Positions 10,201 to 19,325 of a stretch of 51,762 nt of DNA are shown piece by piece (the first letter of the stretch is position 1; each line of letters begins with the position of its first letter). Source of the stretch: Gammaproteobacteria bacterium. Its GTDB lineage: Bacteria; Pseudomonadota; Gammaproteobacteria; Arenicellales; JAJDZL01. Below the pieces are notes generated by a model, which saw only the letters and a program-made list of their open reading frames with translations, searched no databases and was not told where the DNA came from. The stretch lies in the NCBI GenBank assembly GCA_022823405.1, contig JAJDXD010000074.1, forward strand, positions 1 through 51,762, given 5' to 3'. Made by a program: the position numbers and the translations under genes.

Positions 10201-10945
10201 AAAATCCTGAATTGTACCAGTCTGCCGATTCGGGCACATCTGTCTGTTCACCCCAGGTCTGAGGTGAGGATGGCGGTAGATCGCAGTACCAATCATAGAA
10301 CGACATGCTTACGCCGCCCAGCAGTGAGAGATAACGTGAACCAGCTGCATAGGACACCATTGACATCGCCGGAATTGGTGAAAATCCGTTAATCCTGTCA
10401 GGTCCGTATGTCTTGACGGTATATGCGTTGGCTGAAGCAACCAATTCTGACGCTTCATCCCAATTTGCGCGAACGAAACCACCAAGCCCGCGCACCTTGG
10501 TATAGTCTGAACGCTTGTCGGGATTTTCAACAATGGATTTCCAAGCTGCCACAGGTGCCATCGTTTTTCTTGCTTCGCGCCAAAGTTTCAGTAAGCGCGA
10601 ACGAATCAGCGGATACTTGAGCCGACTGCCTGAATACAGATACCAACTGTAGCTCGCACCACGGGAGCAGCCGCGCGGCTCATGATTCGGCAGATCAGGC
10701 CTCGTACGCGGGTAATCCGTTTGCTGTGTTTCCCAGGTAACAATACCTCCCTTCACAAAGATTTTCCAGGAACAGGAGCCTGTACAGTTGACCCCGTGCG
10801 TTGAGCGCACGATTTTGTCATGCTGCCAGCGATTTCGATATGTCGTCTCCCAATCGCGATTTTCGTCAGTGGTAACCCCATGTCCTTCTGAAAACGGATC
10901 AGATTGCCTGCTGAAAAAATTCAGCCGATCAAGGAGAAAGCTCAT
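7202..10945 (-). CDS. narG: respiratory nitrate reductase alpha subunit (molybdenum)
   Basis: This is the catalytic subunit reducing nitrate to nitrite at a molybdenum bis-MGD cofactor on the cytoplasmic side. At 1247 residues it matches the family. The N-terminal 4Fe-4S site reads HGVNCTGSCSW (His50, Cys54, Cys58) with Cys93 in EPRGCSRG; histidine in place of the first cysteine is typical of NarG. The segment SFYDWYCDLPP carries the aspartate that ligates molybdenum. The N-terminus lacks a Tat motif with a hydrophobic stretch, as expected of a cytoplasm-facing enzyme. The gene follows the transporter gene by 60 bases. Confidence 0.98.
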   Translation of the reverse strand: MSFLLDRLNFFSRQSDPFSEGHGVTTDENRDWETTYRNRWQHDKIVRSTHGVNCTGSCSWKIFVKGGIVTWETQQTDYPRTRPDLPNHEPRGCSRGASYSWYLYSGSRLKYPLIRSRLLKLWREARKTMAPVAAWKSIVENPDKRSDYTKVRGLGGFVRANWDEASELVASANAYTVKTYGPDRINGFSPIPAMSMVSYAAGSRYLSLLGGVSMSFYDWYCDLPPSSPQTWGEQTDVPESADWYNSGFLMLWGSNVPQTRTPDAHFYTEARYRGAKSVVVTPDYSEATKFADIWLNPKQGTDSALAMALGHVILREFHIDRQSEYFTDYCRQYTDMPMLVRLVEKDGSLIPERLVRASDFEDSMGEENNPDWKTVAIDENSGNFIVPLGSVGFRWGEKGKWNLETKDSSGSEVQLRLSNIEQSARDDVVEVGFPYFGNRKHDYFKGSDHPDVLMRRVPVKRLQLNDGEFWVATVFDLFVTNYGLDRGLGGDNVANSYDENVPYTPAWAETITGVRADAITTVAREFARNAEKTEGRSMVILGAALNHWYHMDMNYRGIINMLVMCGCVGKSGGGWSHYVGQEKLRPQTGWLPLAFALDWGRPPRQMNSTSFWYAHTDQWRYETLGIDEIISPTAPEGPWDGALIDYNVRAERMGWLPSAPQLAMNPLTISEKAKDAGLEVPAYLVEKLKSGEITMSCEDPDNPINWPRNLFVWRSNLLGSSGKGHEYFLKHLLGTNHGVQGKELGDDATNKPLEVAWHELAPQGKLDLVVTLDFRMSTTCMYSDVVLPTATWYEKNDLNTSDMHPFIHPLSSAVDPVWECRSDWEIYKTIAKKFSEVAPEVLGVETDVVLAPILHDTPAEISQAIDVKDWKRGETEPIPGKTMPGIAVVERDYPNVYKRFTALGPLMDKLGNGGKGIAWNTQHEVEYLARLNGVVTEEGPTKGMPRIDSDIDATEVILSLAPETNGEVAVKAWSALSENTGRDHAHLAASKEEEKIRFRDVVAQPRKIISSPTWSGIESESVCYNAGYTNVHELIPWRTLSGRQQLYQDHLWMRVFGEGLCVYRPPIDTKTIKPIIDAKDDGMPQVVLNFITPHQKWGIHSTYTDNLHMLTLSRGGPIVWISEIDAQKAKISDNDWVEAYNTNGALVARAVVSQRIREGTMYMYHAQEKIVNVPGSQVTGQRGGIHNSVTRAVVKPTHMIGGYAQQSYGFNYYGTVGSNRDEFVIVRKVKKVDWMEEPISRKMEVTQ

Positions 10946-11005
10946 ACCATCCTCCGTTTGAATATAGATTCATCAATTGACCTCTTAGATTGCATCCGGC
11001 GCTTT

Positions 11006-13714
11006 CTATGTCTTTCGTTCAACATCATACAACAAACCGCTCTTACTGGTGTAGACTCGCCATGTCAAAATTGCGCAGGTCACGTAAAAGATCAGGAAGC
11101 CCCACAATGCCACGAGTGGTTCACCCGTCGCCGCGATCGACGTGCCGTATGATTTTGGTATGAAAAATGCACCGTATGCAGCTATCGCCGATGTAAACCC
11201 AATAATCGCGGCTGATTCTTTTTCGGACTGTCGACGGCTTTCAGCCACGGACAATGAAGGCATCAGTCGTCCAACTTCAAGACGCATGATGACAGGGATC
11301 ATCTGAAATGTCGATGCATTCCCGACTCCTGTTGCGAAAAACAGCAGCATGAACATCGCAAAGAATCCCCAGAACGCACCGGGCTGATCCTTGATGGTGA
11401 TGAAGTAAATCACACCAGCTACTGCCACGATCATGAAACTGAATGTCCAGAAAGTTATTCGTCCACCACCGTAGCGATCAGACATCCAACCTGTCGCGGC
11501 GCGCGACAATGCGCCAATTAGTGGGCCAAGAAATACGAACTTGAGCGAATCAACATCCGGAAATTGGGTCTTGGCCAGCAATGGAAATCCCGCTGAAAAT
11601 CCAATAAATGAACCAAACGTGCCGGTGTAGAGCCAGCACATAATCCAGTTGTGTACGCGGCGGAAGATAATGGACTGATCACGAAATGAAGCTTTCGCAG
11701 ATTCGATGTCGTTCATCCCGAACCAGGCTGCAGCGACTGACACCAGTAGAAATGGAACCCACACAAAACCGGCATTCTGCAGCCAGATTTGAGTGCCTGT
11801 ATCGGTCGTCTGAGGGGAACCACCCAAAGCACCAAACACACCTGCAGTGATGACTAGTGGAACGACAAATTGCATCACGCTGACACCAGCGTTTCCCAGC
11901 CCCGCGTTCATCGCCAGAGCCTGTCCTTTTTGTGACCGGGGAAAGAAGAAACTGATATTTGACATGGATGAAGCAAAGTTGCCGCCACCTAGACCGCAGA
12001 GCAGCGCCAGTCCCAGAAAAATGGCATATGGGGTGCTCGGATCCTGTACCGCATAACCAATTCCAATCGCCGGTATCAGCAAAGTGGCGGTGGATAGTGT
12101 CGTCCACAATCGACCGCCAAAAATTGGCACCATAAACGAATAGAAAATTCGCAATGTTGCACCCGACAAACCTGGGAGTGCAGCCAGCCAGAACAGCTGG
12201 TCAGTCGTGTACTTGAATCCGATTGACGGTAATTTGGCAACGACAACACTCCACACCAGCCATACCGAAAACGCCAGTAGCAAACACGGTATTGAGATCC
12301 AAAGATTCCGCCTTGCGATTCGCTGTCCGGTTGTCTTCCAGAATTCTTCATCTTCGGGCCGCCAATCTTCCAGTGTTGCCGGCGACATTGCCTTTGCATG
12401 CTCAGGTTCGTGAATTTCCTCCATCTCAGGCAATTGCGGAAGTTCTTTCACATCGTCCGGCAAGACCTCCCTCTCCATTCGCAAAATCGATAGATGCATC
12501 CACATCAGAGCAATAAACACCAGGACAAATAGCAGCATAAAGTTGCTGGTCCAGATTCCGGTAACGTCGTTCATTACGCCAAATGCCAACGGCAAAATGA
12601 ATCCGCCCAATCCGCCTATCATTCCCACCAGTCCGCCAACCGCACCAACGTGGCCTGGGTAATAGACCGGTATATGTTTGTATACAGCCGCTTTTCCAAG
12701 CGACATGAAAAATCCTAGAATGAACACAAGAATGACAAACGGCACCAATCCCATTGAAACAGAAAATGAAATTGGGCCCTCAATACCTTGCACCACATAT
12801 TCGGTGTTCGGGTAAGAGAGCAGGAATGTACAGGCTACTGAAACCCCGAATGTCCAATACATTACCCGGCGGGCTCCGTAGCGATCCGACAGTTTGCCGC
12901 CATAAGCGCGAAAGATACTCGCTGGAATTGAGTAAAGGGCAGCCAGTAGACCCGCGGTCTTGATATCGAGATCATAAACACCAACAAGGTAGCGCGGAAG
13001 CCACAAAGCGAGTGCGACAAAGGCACCAAACGCGAAAAAGTAGTACAGAGAGAATCGCCACACCTGAATGTTCTTCAGCGGCTCAATTTCCATCAGAGTG
13101 GAACGCGGTTTCTTCCCCTCCTTACGTCTTGCCACCACAACCGGATCATCTTTTGTCGTGAACCAGAAAATTATCGCAATGACCACCAAGGCGGCGGCCC
13201 AGACTACCGCAACTGTCTTCCAACCGAATGCCACCATGACAAAAGGAGCAGTGAATTTGGTGACTGCCGCACCAACGTTTCCAACACCGAAAATGCCAAG
13301 TGCTGAACCCTGTTTTTGTGAAGGGTACCATCTGGAGACATAGGCGATTCCGACTGCAAAAGAACCACCCGCCAAACCGACTCCAAGTGCCGCGACCAGC
13401 ATCATTTCATAGGTATTCGCGTAGCTGAGTAAAAATGTGGCGATCGCAGCGGCAATCATCACACACAGATAAACCACGCGCCCGCCATACTGGTCAGACC
13501 AAATTCCTAGGAATATCCGGCTAAGTGACCCGGTGAGGATTGGTGTACCAACTAGTAGTCCGAACTGGGTGTCAGAAAGCCCTAAATCGGCCTTGATCTG
13601 CACACCAATAATTGAAAAAATGGTCCAGACCGCAAAACATACGGTGAACGCAACGGTACTGAGCCCAAGTGCGCGATGTTGATCGCCGCGTGTTACGTCT
13701 GACGGTCCCTGCAT
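11006..13714 (-). CDS. narK: fused nitrate/nitrite transporter NarK1-NarK2
   Basis: This 902-residue protein is two complete MFS carriers in tandem: residues 1 to about 425 and about 475 to 900, joined by an acidic hydrophilic linker (DDVKELPQLPEMEEIHEPEH). Each half has its own nitrate-porter motif: GIFGVGNVGAAVTKF in the first, MNAGLGNAGVSVMQF in the second. Natural NarK1-NarK2 fusions are known in Paracoccus, where the first half is thought to be a proton-nitrate symporter and the second a nitrate-nitrite exchanger. A strong ribosome binding site (TAAGGAGG) precedes the ATG. It is the first gene of the nar operon. Confidence 0.95.
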   Translation of the reverse strand: MQGPSDVTRGDQHRALGLSTVAFTVCFAVWTIFSIIGVQIKADLGLSDTQFGLLVGTPILTGSLSRIFLGIWSDQYGGRVVYLCVMIAAAIATFLLSYANTYEMMLVAALGVGLAGGSFAVGIAYVSRWYPSQKQGSALGIFGVGNVGAAVTKFTAPFVMVAFGWKTVAVVWAAALVVIAIIFWFTTKDDPVVVARRKEGKKPRSTLMEIEPLKNIQVWRFSLYYFFAFGAFVALALWLPRYLVGVYDLDIKTAGLLAALYSIPASIFRAYGGKLSDRYGARRVMYWTFGVSVACTFLLSYPNTEYVVQGIEGPISFSVSMGLVPFVILVFILGFFMSLGKAAVYKHIPVYYPGHVGAVGGLVGMIGGLGGFILPLAFGVMNDVTGIWTSNFMLLFVLVFIALMWMHLSILRMEREVLPDDVKELPQLPEMEEIHEPEHAKAMSPATLEDWRPEDEEFWKTTGQRIARRNLWISIPCLLLAFSVWLVWSVVVAKLPSIGFKYTTDQLFWLAALPGLSGATLRIFYSFMVPIFGGRLWTTLSTATLLIPAIGIGYAVQDPSTPYAIFLGLALLCGLGGGNFASSMSNISFFFPRSQKGQALAMNAGLGNAGVSVMQFVVPLVITAGVFGALGGSPQTTDTGTQIWLQNAGFVWVPFLLVSVAAAWFGMNDIESAKASFRDQSIIFRRVHNWIMCWLYTGTFGSFIGFSAGFPLLAKTQFPDVDSLKFVFLGPLIGALSRAATGWMSDRYGGGRITFWTFSFMIVAVAGVIYFITIKDQPGAFWGFFAMFMLLFFATGVGNASTFQMIPVIMRLEVGRLMPSLSVAESRRQSEKESAAIIGFTSAIAAYGAFFIPKSYGTSIAATGEPLVALWGFLIFYVTCAILTWRVYTSKSGLLYDVERKT

Positions 13715-14119
13715 CTTATGTTAGCCTCCTTAGCAACCCATGATTTTTGTTAGAAGTGAAGTTTCATGTCTCTGCAAATGTTTAAGTTTAGAGCCGCACT
13801 AGCAACCGATCTCCCCAATATCGGCAATTGAAACGGAACACCAACACATCAATGTACTTTTGTAGGTTTTTGTACGACACACCCTGAAAAGTACCTCGAC
13901 TAACTCTTTAGATTTGCTGATCATGAAATGAACTGAAGGCAGCCTTTGATCAACTTCTCTGGTTGTCGTTTCATTGACAGCTTTTCTCCGCAAAATCAAT
14001 AAGAAATTTGTAATTGTCGCACTACATCACTTAGTCATCTACAAAAGCATGCCAATTAGTTGCATGCTAGACAACTCTTCGTCAGTAAGAAACAGATAGC
14101 TGTGAGGGTATCGTACTCC
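13715..14119. other. non-coding control region upstream of the nar operon
   Basis: These 405 bases lie between the nar operon and the GntR-type regulator, both on the minus strand, and must hold the nar promoter. I searched by eye for an FNR/DNR box (TTGAT, 4 bases, ATCAA) and found none that is convincing. Two short inverted repeats stand out: CCGAT/ATCGG around 13806-13825 and AGTTG/CAACT at 14058-14076. Short open frames here have no coding character. Confidence 0.5.
14058..14076. promoter_or_regulatory. inverted repeat, possible GntR/FCD operator
   Basis: AGTTG (14058-14062) and CAACT (14072-14076) flank a 9-base spacer that includes the palindrome GCATGC. The site lies just after the regulator gene and before the nar operon. 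Size and symmetry suit a GntR dimer, but there is no second copy to support it. Confidence 0.2.
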
Positions 14120-14794
14120 CTAAAAATTCCAGTGTTTTTCAATCTGCTCAGCTAGCCGAAGTGTATGGTTTCGGACTAGTGTTTCTGCCATGTCTGCATC
14201 GCGAGACTCAAGAGCCTCAATAATGTGAATGTGGTCGATGATCGAATGCTTGGCACGCTCTGGATCGGTGATGCTTCGCAGACGAATCGTTTTCAGATGC
14301 AAAAACAGGTTTTCGGAAATTTCCATGAGCGGCTTACAACGGCTCATTTCAATAATGGTTCGGTGAAACTCAATGTTCGTTTCAGAATACTCGTTTATTT
14401 TTGCCTGCGATTTCGAACCGTCGTAAGTCGAAAATAGCTCCCTGAGTTTGGCGATGCTCTCTTCACTGGCACGAACCGTTAGCAATCTGGCCGCCATTGA
14501 TTCAAGTGCAGCCCAAACATGCACCATGTCAATGACCTCTTCAAGCGTTTTGCGCACCACAAATGCACCTTTGTGCGGTATCGTTTTGACAAAGCCCTCA
14601 TTTTCCAGTCGAATCAGACTCTCCCGTATAGGCGTGCGACTGACTCCCAGCTGTTGAGCCAGTGTTCGTTCATCCAGACGCAAATCGATTTCAGGGTCAT
14701 ACACATCCAGAGAGGAAATTGCATCCCTCAAAGACCGATAGGCCTTGTCTTTCAGTACTTCGGGATCCTTTAGGCGATCGATTGACAAACCCAT
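14120..14794 (-). CDS. GntR-family transcriptional regulator with FCD domain
   Basis: The 224-residue protein has a winged helix-turn-helix at about residues 15-80 (LAQQLGVSRTPIRESLIRL, then the wing FVKTIPHKGAFV) and an all-helical FCD ligand domain from about 90 on. The likely metal site of the FCD fold is present: Asn140, His144, His188 and His210. FCD regulators sense small carboxylates or sugar acids and usually repress. It reads in the same direction as the nar operon, 405 bases upstream, and is divergent from fis. No carboxylate pathway lies next to it, so its target is unclear; it may control itself or the nar operon. Confidence 0.88.
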   Translation of the reverse strand: MGLSIDRLKDPEVLKDKAYRSLRDAISSLDVYDPEIDLRLDERTLAQQLGVSRTPIRESLIRLENEGFVKTIPHKGAFVVRKTLEEVIDMVHVWAALESMAARLLTVRASEESIAKLRELFSTYDGSKSQAKINEYSETNIEFHRTIIEMSRCKPLMEISENLFLHLKTIRLRSITDPERAKHSIIDHIHIIEALESRDADMAETLVRNHTLRLAEQIEKHWNF

Positions 14795-15045
14795 TTGAAA
14801 ATGTACTGCACCTTGTCAAAAGATAGGTAAAATGAAATGGTGTCCGGCAGCACTGTCCATGTTGTGCAATTGCCGATGCGCCATCGCTTCCATTGCAACG
14901 TATCGTTAATTATATTGTTTTCGGGCGGTCTCACTAAGTTCTGTTACCTGTCAGCCGCCGGACCTAATTTTTTTGATATGGTCAGGCTGTGTCTGACTGT
15001 CTATCGATTTGACTATTTGAGGAAATCAGGGACGCAGTTTATCGA

Positions 15046-15306
15046 ATGGCCAGAAAAAAAGTCAAAAATATCAAGTCATTCGGCAGATATATCAAGCGCT
15101 CGCTCAAGCGCTATTTTTCTGATCTCAAGGGGACGGAACCCACAGAGCTGTACCAGCAGATGGTTGAAGAGTTGGAGCGTCATCTTTTTGAATATGTTAT
15201 GTCGCACACAAATGGGAACATTACACGCACCGCAAACATATTGGGCATTTCCCGCGCAACTTTAAGAAAGAAACTTGACTATTACGGCATTCCTAGAGAG
15301 CGTTAA
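15046..15306 (+). CDS. fis: nucleoid protein and DNA-bending regulator Fis
   Basis: At 86 residues it is a standard-length Fis. The C-terminal helix-turn-helix (NITRTANILGISRATLRKKL, about residues 58-77) is highly typical, and the middle helix LYQQMVEELERHLFEYVM matches the dimer core. The N-terminus is unusually lysine- and arginine-rich (MARKKVKNIKSFGRYIKRSLKRYF). Fis is commonly downstream of dusB, but here no dusB is present; fis stands 46 bases before purH, an order also seen in Pseudomonas. Confidence 0.93.
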   Translation: MARKKVKNIKSFGRYIKRSLKRYFSDLKGTEPTELYQQMVEELERHLFEYVMSHTNGNITRTANILGISRATLRKKLDYYGIPRER

Positions 15307-15351
15307 GTTGCACTGCCCTTGGTTATTGCATCCCGATTGCATCAGATCTCA

Positions 15352-16911
15352 ATGACTGTACTCAAACCGCAGCGCGCCCTGATCAGTGTGTCGGACAAGC
15401 AGGGGATTGTTGATTTTTCCAGCGCGCTGACGGCAAAAGGTGTCCAGATTCTTTCGACGGGTGGCACCGCGTCGCTACTGGCCGAGAACGGAATTGATGT
15501 TATGGCGGTTTCTGACTACACCGGGTTTCCAGAGTTGCTGGGCGGCAGACTGAAGACGCTGCATCCGAAAATTTACGGCGGAATACTTGGCAGACCGGAT
15601 GTGGACAGGGTAGAAATGCAGGACAATGACATACACCCAATTGACCTGGTTGTGACGAACCTCTATCCTTTCGAAAGCGTCACTGCCAATCCCAATACCT
15701 CGCTTGAGACAGCGATCGAAAATATAGATATCGGTGGGCCAGCCATGATTCGGGCAGCCGCTAAAAATTTCGCTCATACCGTTGTTGTTGTTGATCCAAA
15801 CGATTACACGGTAGTTTTGACGGAAATGAAGGAATTTGGCGGGATACGTAGCGAAACTCGTATGCAGCTGGCGTTAAAAGCCTACGAGAGAACCTCTCAA
15901 TATGATGCAGTCATCTCAAATTATCTTTCTGCCGTCAACTTTGGCAGCAATTCTTTTCCGGATGTTATGAATCTGTCATTCTCGAAGCAGATGGACATGC
16001 GCTATGGCGAGAATCCTCACCAGTCTGCCGCGTTTTACCTTGCGACCAACGATGAAAGCAGCTGGCTCCGACAGGCAAAAATGCACCAGGGCAAACCGCT
16101 GTCGTTCAACAACGTTGCGGATGTCGATGCTGCCTACAACTGCGTGGCAGAATTTTGCGAGCCAGCATGTGTCATCATCAAACATGCAACACCCTGTGGT
16201 GTAGCCACCGCAATTGACGTGGTCAAAGCGTACGAGCTAGCCTACCAGACCGATCCGACATCAGCGTTTGGTGGAGTCATAGCGATCAATCGTCCGCTTG
16301 ATGAACTGACCGCTGGTTTAATTTTACAAAACCAATTCGTTGAAGTCATATTGGCCCCTGGTGTCACCGCGCAAGCCTTGGCGGCTTTGAAAATTAAACC
16401 GAAGATTCGAATACTGGAGCATGCAAAGGTGTATGGTGAGCCGCCAAATTTCCGTCTCAGTACCGCTTGTGGTGGCTTGCTCATACAGTCGCCAGATACT
16501 CGACTGCTAGCTGGAACCGAACCGGGAGTTGTTTCGCATCGAATGCCCAGTGATGGAGAACGGAGTGACCTTATGTTTGCCTGGACAGTAGCCAAGCATG
16601 TCAAGTCAAACGCGATTGTGTATGCAAAAGGTCAAACAACCATAGGCATTGGTGCGGGACAGATGAGTCGGGTGGATTCTGCAAAAATCGCTGCGTCTAA
16701 AGCAGCCGATGCCGGTCTTGAAATCTCTGGTGCCGTGATGGCGTCAGATGCGTTCTTTCCGTTTAGAGACAGTATCGATACCGCCGCAAAATCCGGAATT
16801 ACTGCCATCATTCAACCAGGCGGCTCACTGCGAGATTCGGAAGTGATTGAAGCAGCTAATGAACATGGCGTTGCCATGCTATTCACCGGAATGCGGCACT
16901 TTCGTCACTAA
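15352..16911 (+). CDS. purH: bifunctional AICAR transformylase / IMP cyclohydrolase
   Basis: PurH does the last two steps of IMP synthesis. The N-terminal IMP cyclohydrolase domain begins [14 protein letters not shown] and has [16 protein letters not shown]. The transformylase part shows [37 protein letters not shown] and [12 protein letters not shown]. The frame opens at a TTG at 15319, but the ATG at 15352 is the usual start and gives 519 residues, close to the family norm. It is in line with fis and purD. Confidence 0.97.
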   Translation: MTVLKPQRALISVSDKQGIVDFSSALTAKGVQILSTGGTASLLAENGIDVMAVSDYTGFPELLGGRLKTLHPKIYGGILGRPDVDRVEMQDNDIHPIDLVVTNLYPFESVTANPNTSLETAIENIDIGGPAMIRAAAKNFAHTVVVVDPNDYTVVLTEMKEFGGIRSETRMQLALKAYERTSQYDAVISNYLSAVNFGSNSFPDVMNLSFSKQMDMRYGENPHQSAAFYLATNDESSWLRQAKMHQGKPLSFNNVADVDAAYNCVAEFCEPACVIIKHATPCGVATAIDVVKAYELAYQTDPTSAFGGVIAINRPLDELTAGLILQNQFVEVILAPGVTAQALAALKIKPKIRILEHAKVYGEPPNFRLSTACGGLLIQSPDTRLLAGTEPGVVSHRMPSDGERSDLMFAWTVAKHVKSNAIVYAKGQTTIGIGAGQMSRVDSAKIAASKAADAGLEISGAVMASDAFFPFRDSIDTAAKSGITAIIQPGGSLRDSEVIEAANEHGVAMLFTGMRHFRH

Positions 16912-16926
16912 CAAGAGCGATTTCAC

Positions 16927-18225
16927 ATGAAAGTCCTAATTATTGGCGGGGGTGGTAGGGAACACGCCCTGGCCTGGAAGGTTGCACAATCACCACAAGT
17001 GAATGAAGTGTTTGTTGCGCCAGGCAATGCCGGTACCGCGAATGAATCGAAAGTCTCAAACATAGATATAGGTGCAGAAGATATCGATGCGTTACTGAAC
17101 TTTGCGCGTGAGGAGCACATCGAAATGACCGTTGTGGGACCGGAAGCGCCGCTGACAGAGGGTATTGTTAATCGCTTTCAGGAGCAGGGTCTGCGCTGCT
17201 TTGGTCCATCCAAAGAAGCTGCGCAACTTGAAGGGTCCAAAGATTTCACCAAGCAGTTTCTCGTCCGCAACCAAATTCCTACGGCTAGTTACCAGACCTT
17301 CGAGTCCGTCAACGAGGCCAACCGATATATCGAGGAGATTGGTGCACCAATTGTAGTCAAGGCGGATGGGCTTGCCGCGGGTAAGGGTGTTATCGTTTCT
17401 GAAAGCGTGGAACAGGCCAAACAGGCAGTTTGCGATATGCTGGAGCACAATCGTTTTGGTAAGGCTGGCAGTCGGGTGGTGATTGAGGAGTGCCTGGAAG
17501 GAGAAGAAGCCAGTTTCATTTGCATTGTTGATGGTGAAGACATTCTGCCACTTGCCACTTCACAGGATCATAAACGCGCACTGGACGGTGACCTTGGACC
17601 AAATACCGGTGGTATGGGTGCTTATTCACCAGCCCCCATCATCGATGCCAAAATGGAATACACCATAATGACAAGCATCATTCAGCCAACGGTTACCGGT
17701 CTTTTGCGAGAGGGCATACGCTATACCGGATTTTTGTATGCCGGACTGATGATTAGTCCAGCAGGAGTTCCGCAGGTACTTGAATTCAACTGCCGAATGG
17801 GTGATCCGGAAACACAACCGATTATGGTGCGTCTGAAATCTGACTTGGTCAACTTGTTGAGTGCGGCACTAAATCAAAATCTAGGTTCCGTTCGTGCGAA
17901 GTGGGACCCCCGCGCTGCGCTTGGAGTTGTGATGGCAGCTGGCGGTTATCCCGGAAGCTATAGAAAAGGTGCAACAATTTCGGGGCTTGAAAACCCGCGC
18001 AGCGATCAGGTCAAGGTATTCCATGCGGGAACTTCGATGAATGAGGCTGACGAGTACGCCGTTAGTGGTGGTCGCGTATTGTGTGTTACAGCACTCGGAG
18101 AGAACATTGCCGCATCACAGCACGCAGCCTACGAATCAATCAAGGATATCCATTTTGAGGATATGCAATTTCGAACCGACATTGGTGCACGTGCTTTACA
18201 TGGTACAACTACTTCAACCGCATAA
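16927..18225 (+). CDS. purD: phosphoribosylamine-glycine ligase
   Basis: PurD joins glycine to phosphoribosylamine, the second step of purine synthesis. The 432-residue ATP-grasp protein starts with VLIIGGGGREHALAWK and carries the family motif GPNTGGMGAYSPAP and the metal-site segment LEFNCRMGDPETQ. It follows purH by 15 bases and leads into purE. Confidence 0.97.
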   Translation: MKVLIIGGGGREHALAWKVAQSPQVNEVFVAPGNAGTANESKVSNIDIGAEDIDALLNFAREEHIEMTVVGPEAPLTEGIVNRFQEQGLRCFGPSKEAAQLEGSKDFTKQFLVRNQIPTASYQTFESVNEANRYIEEIGAPIVVKADGLAAGKGVIVSESVEQAKQAVCDMLEHNRFGKAGSRVVIEECLEGEEASFICIVDGEDILPLATSQDHKRALDGDLGPNTGGMGAYSPAPIIDAKMEYTIMTSIIQPTVTGLLREGIRYTGFLYAGLMISPAGVPQVLEFNCRMGDPETQPIMVRLKSDLVNLLSAALNQNLGSVRAKWDPRAALGVVMAAGGYPGSYRKGATISGLENPRSDQVKVFHAGTSMNEADEYAVSGGRVLCVTALGENIAASQHAAYESIKDIHFEDMQFRTDIGARALHGTTTSTA

Positions 18226-18236
18226 AGGAGATTACA

Positions 18237-18743
18237 TTGACTAATAATTTTGTTGCAGTAATGCTTGGATCCGATTCGGACCTGAAAGTGATGCAGTCAA
18301 CGATTGACACGCTGGACAGCCTCGGAGTCCATTGGGAGCTTCGAATTCTGTCGGCACATCGCACACCCGACGAAGTGCGTCAGTATCTGGAGGACTCTGG
18401 TGCACGGGGTTGCGCGGTCTATATCGCTGCAGCCGGTCTCGCTGCGCATCTGGCTGGCGCAGTTGCAGCGCACACACTTAAACCTGTGATTGGCGTACCT
18501 CTGGACGCTGGTTCATTGGGCGGTATGGATGCACTATTGGCAACAGTGCAGATGCCAGGTGGGGTTCCTGTTGCCTGTGTTGCAATAGGTAGTGCAGGAG
18601 CAAAGAATGCTGCGTTTCTGGCAGCACGAATTCTGGCTCTGGGTGACCAAGAGGTCGAAGCAGCACTCGTGAATTATCGAGATACCAACCGCGCATCGGT
18701 ACTCGCAAAGAACGAAAAATTACCTCAGGCCGGTGGGGGTTAA
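18237..18743 (+). CDS. purE: N5-carboxyaminoimidazole ribonucleotide mutase (class I PurE)
   Basis: This 168-residue enzyme moves the carboxyl group of N5-CAIR to give CAIR. Motifs [18 protein letters not shown] and [16 protein letters not shown] identify a class I PurE. The start is a TTG at 18237 with a perfect AAGGAG ribosome binding site six bases upstream. Class I PurE needs PurK to supply its substrate; purK usually follows but is not in this window, where tsaC comes next. Confidence 0.95.
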   Translation: MTNNFVAVMLGSDSDLKVMQSTIDTLDSLGVHWELRILSAHRTPDEVRQYLEDSGARGCAVYIAAAGLAAHLAGAVAAHTLKPVIGVPLDAGSLGGMDALLATVQMPGGVPVACVAIGSAGAKNAAFLAARILALGDQEVEAALVNYRDTNRASVLAKNEKLPQAGGG

Positions 18744-18752
18744 CAAACACAA

Positions 18753-19310
18753 TTGAACCTGATTGATGTCGCAACCGGAGCCAAACTCATCTCCAGGGGT
18801 GCAGTCATTGCCTACCCGACGGAAGCATGTTTCGGAATTGGCTGCGACCCGTTCAATGATTTTGCAGTTCGACGTGTGGTACGGATCAAGAACCGGCCGC
18901 GAGGAATGGGTTTGATTCTGATTGCCGATCATGTGAATAAGCTGCTGCCATTTATTGAACTGCGTCAGGAGTCGATGATGGACCCGGCGGTCGCCAGTTG
19001 GCCGGGACCCTACACTTGGATTTTTCCTGCCAGCAGGAGAATGCCTATCTCACTTCGTACACTCACACAGACTGTCGCTGTTCGTGTTACGGCGCATCCA
19101 GGGTCTGCACACCTCAGCCGGCTGGCTGGCTGCGCTATTGTCTCTACCAGTGCTAATCGACATGGTCAAATGCCGATTCGCACCCACCGAGAAGTCGCTC
19201 GGTGTCTGGGGGAATCTCTAGATTTTGTAGTGCGCGGCCCGTTGGGTCATCAAAAAAATCCAACTCGAATTACGGATGCTGTGAGCGGACAGGTGTTGCG
19301 AGATGGCTGA
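18753..19310 (+). CDS. tsaC: threonylcarbamoyl-AMP synthase (Sua5/YrdC family)
   Basis: TsaC makes threonylcarbamoyl-AMP for the t6A modification of tRNA position 37. At 185 residues it has the short, TsaC-type form without the Sua5 extension. Visible motifs are AYPTEACFGIGCDP near the N-terminus, RIKNRPRGMGLILIAD, and SLRTLTQTVAVRVTAHP with the later STSANRHGQ. The start is a TTG at 18753 with a weak ribosome binding site. tsaC next to hemF is a known gammaproteobacterial order. Confidence 0.92.
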   Translation: MNLIDVATGAKLISRGAVIAYPTEACFGIGCDPFNDFAVRRVVRIKNRPRGMGLILIADHVNKLLPFIELRQESMMDPAVASWPGPYTWIFPASRRMPISLRTLTQTVAVRVTAHPGSAHLSRLAGCAIVSTSANRHGQMPIRTHREVARCLGESLDFVVRGPLGHQKNPTRITDAVSGQVLRDG

Positions 19311-19325
19311 GCGGAGAATTGACTG

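Noticed and set aside
13715..14119. search for an FNR/DNR box upstream of narK
   Set aside because: Several TTGA or ATCAA half-sites occur but none pair with the 4-base spacing, so no site is called.
14837..15265. 142-codon plus-strand frame overlapping fis
   Set aside because: Fis in another frame is unmistakable, and this frame has no start signal or recognisable domain.
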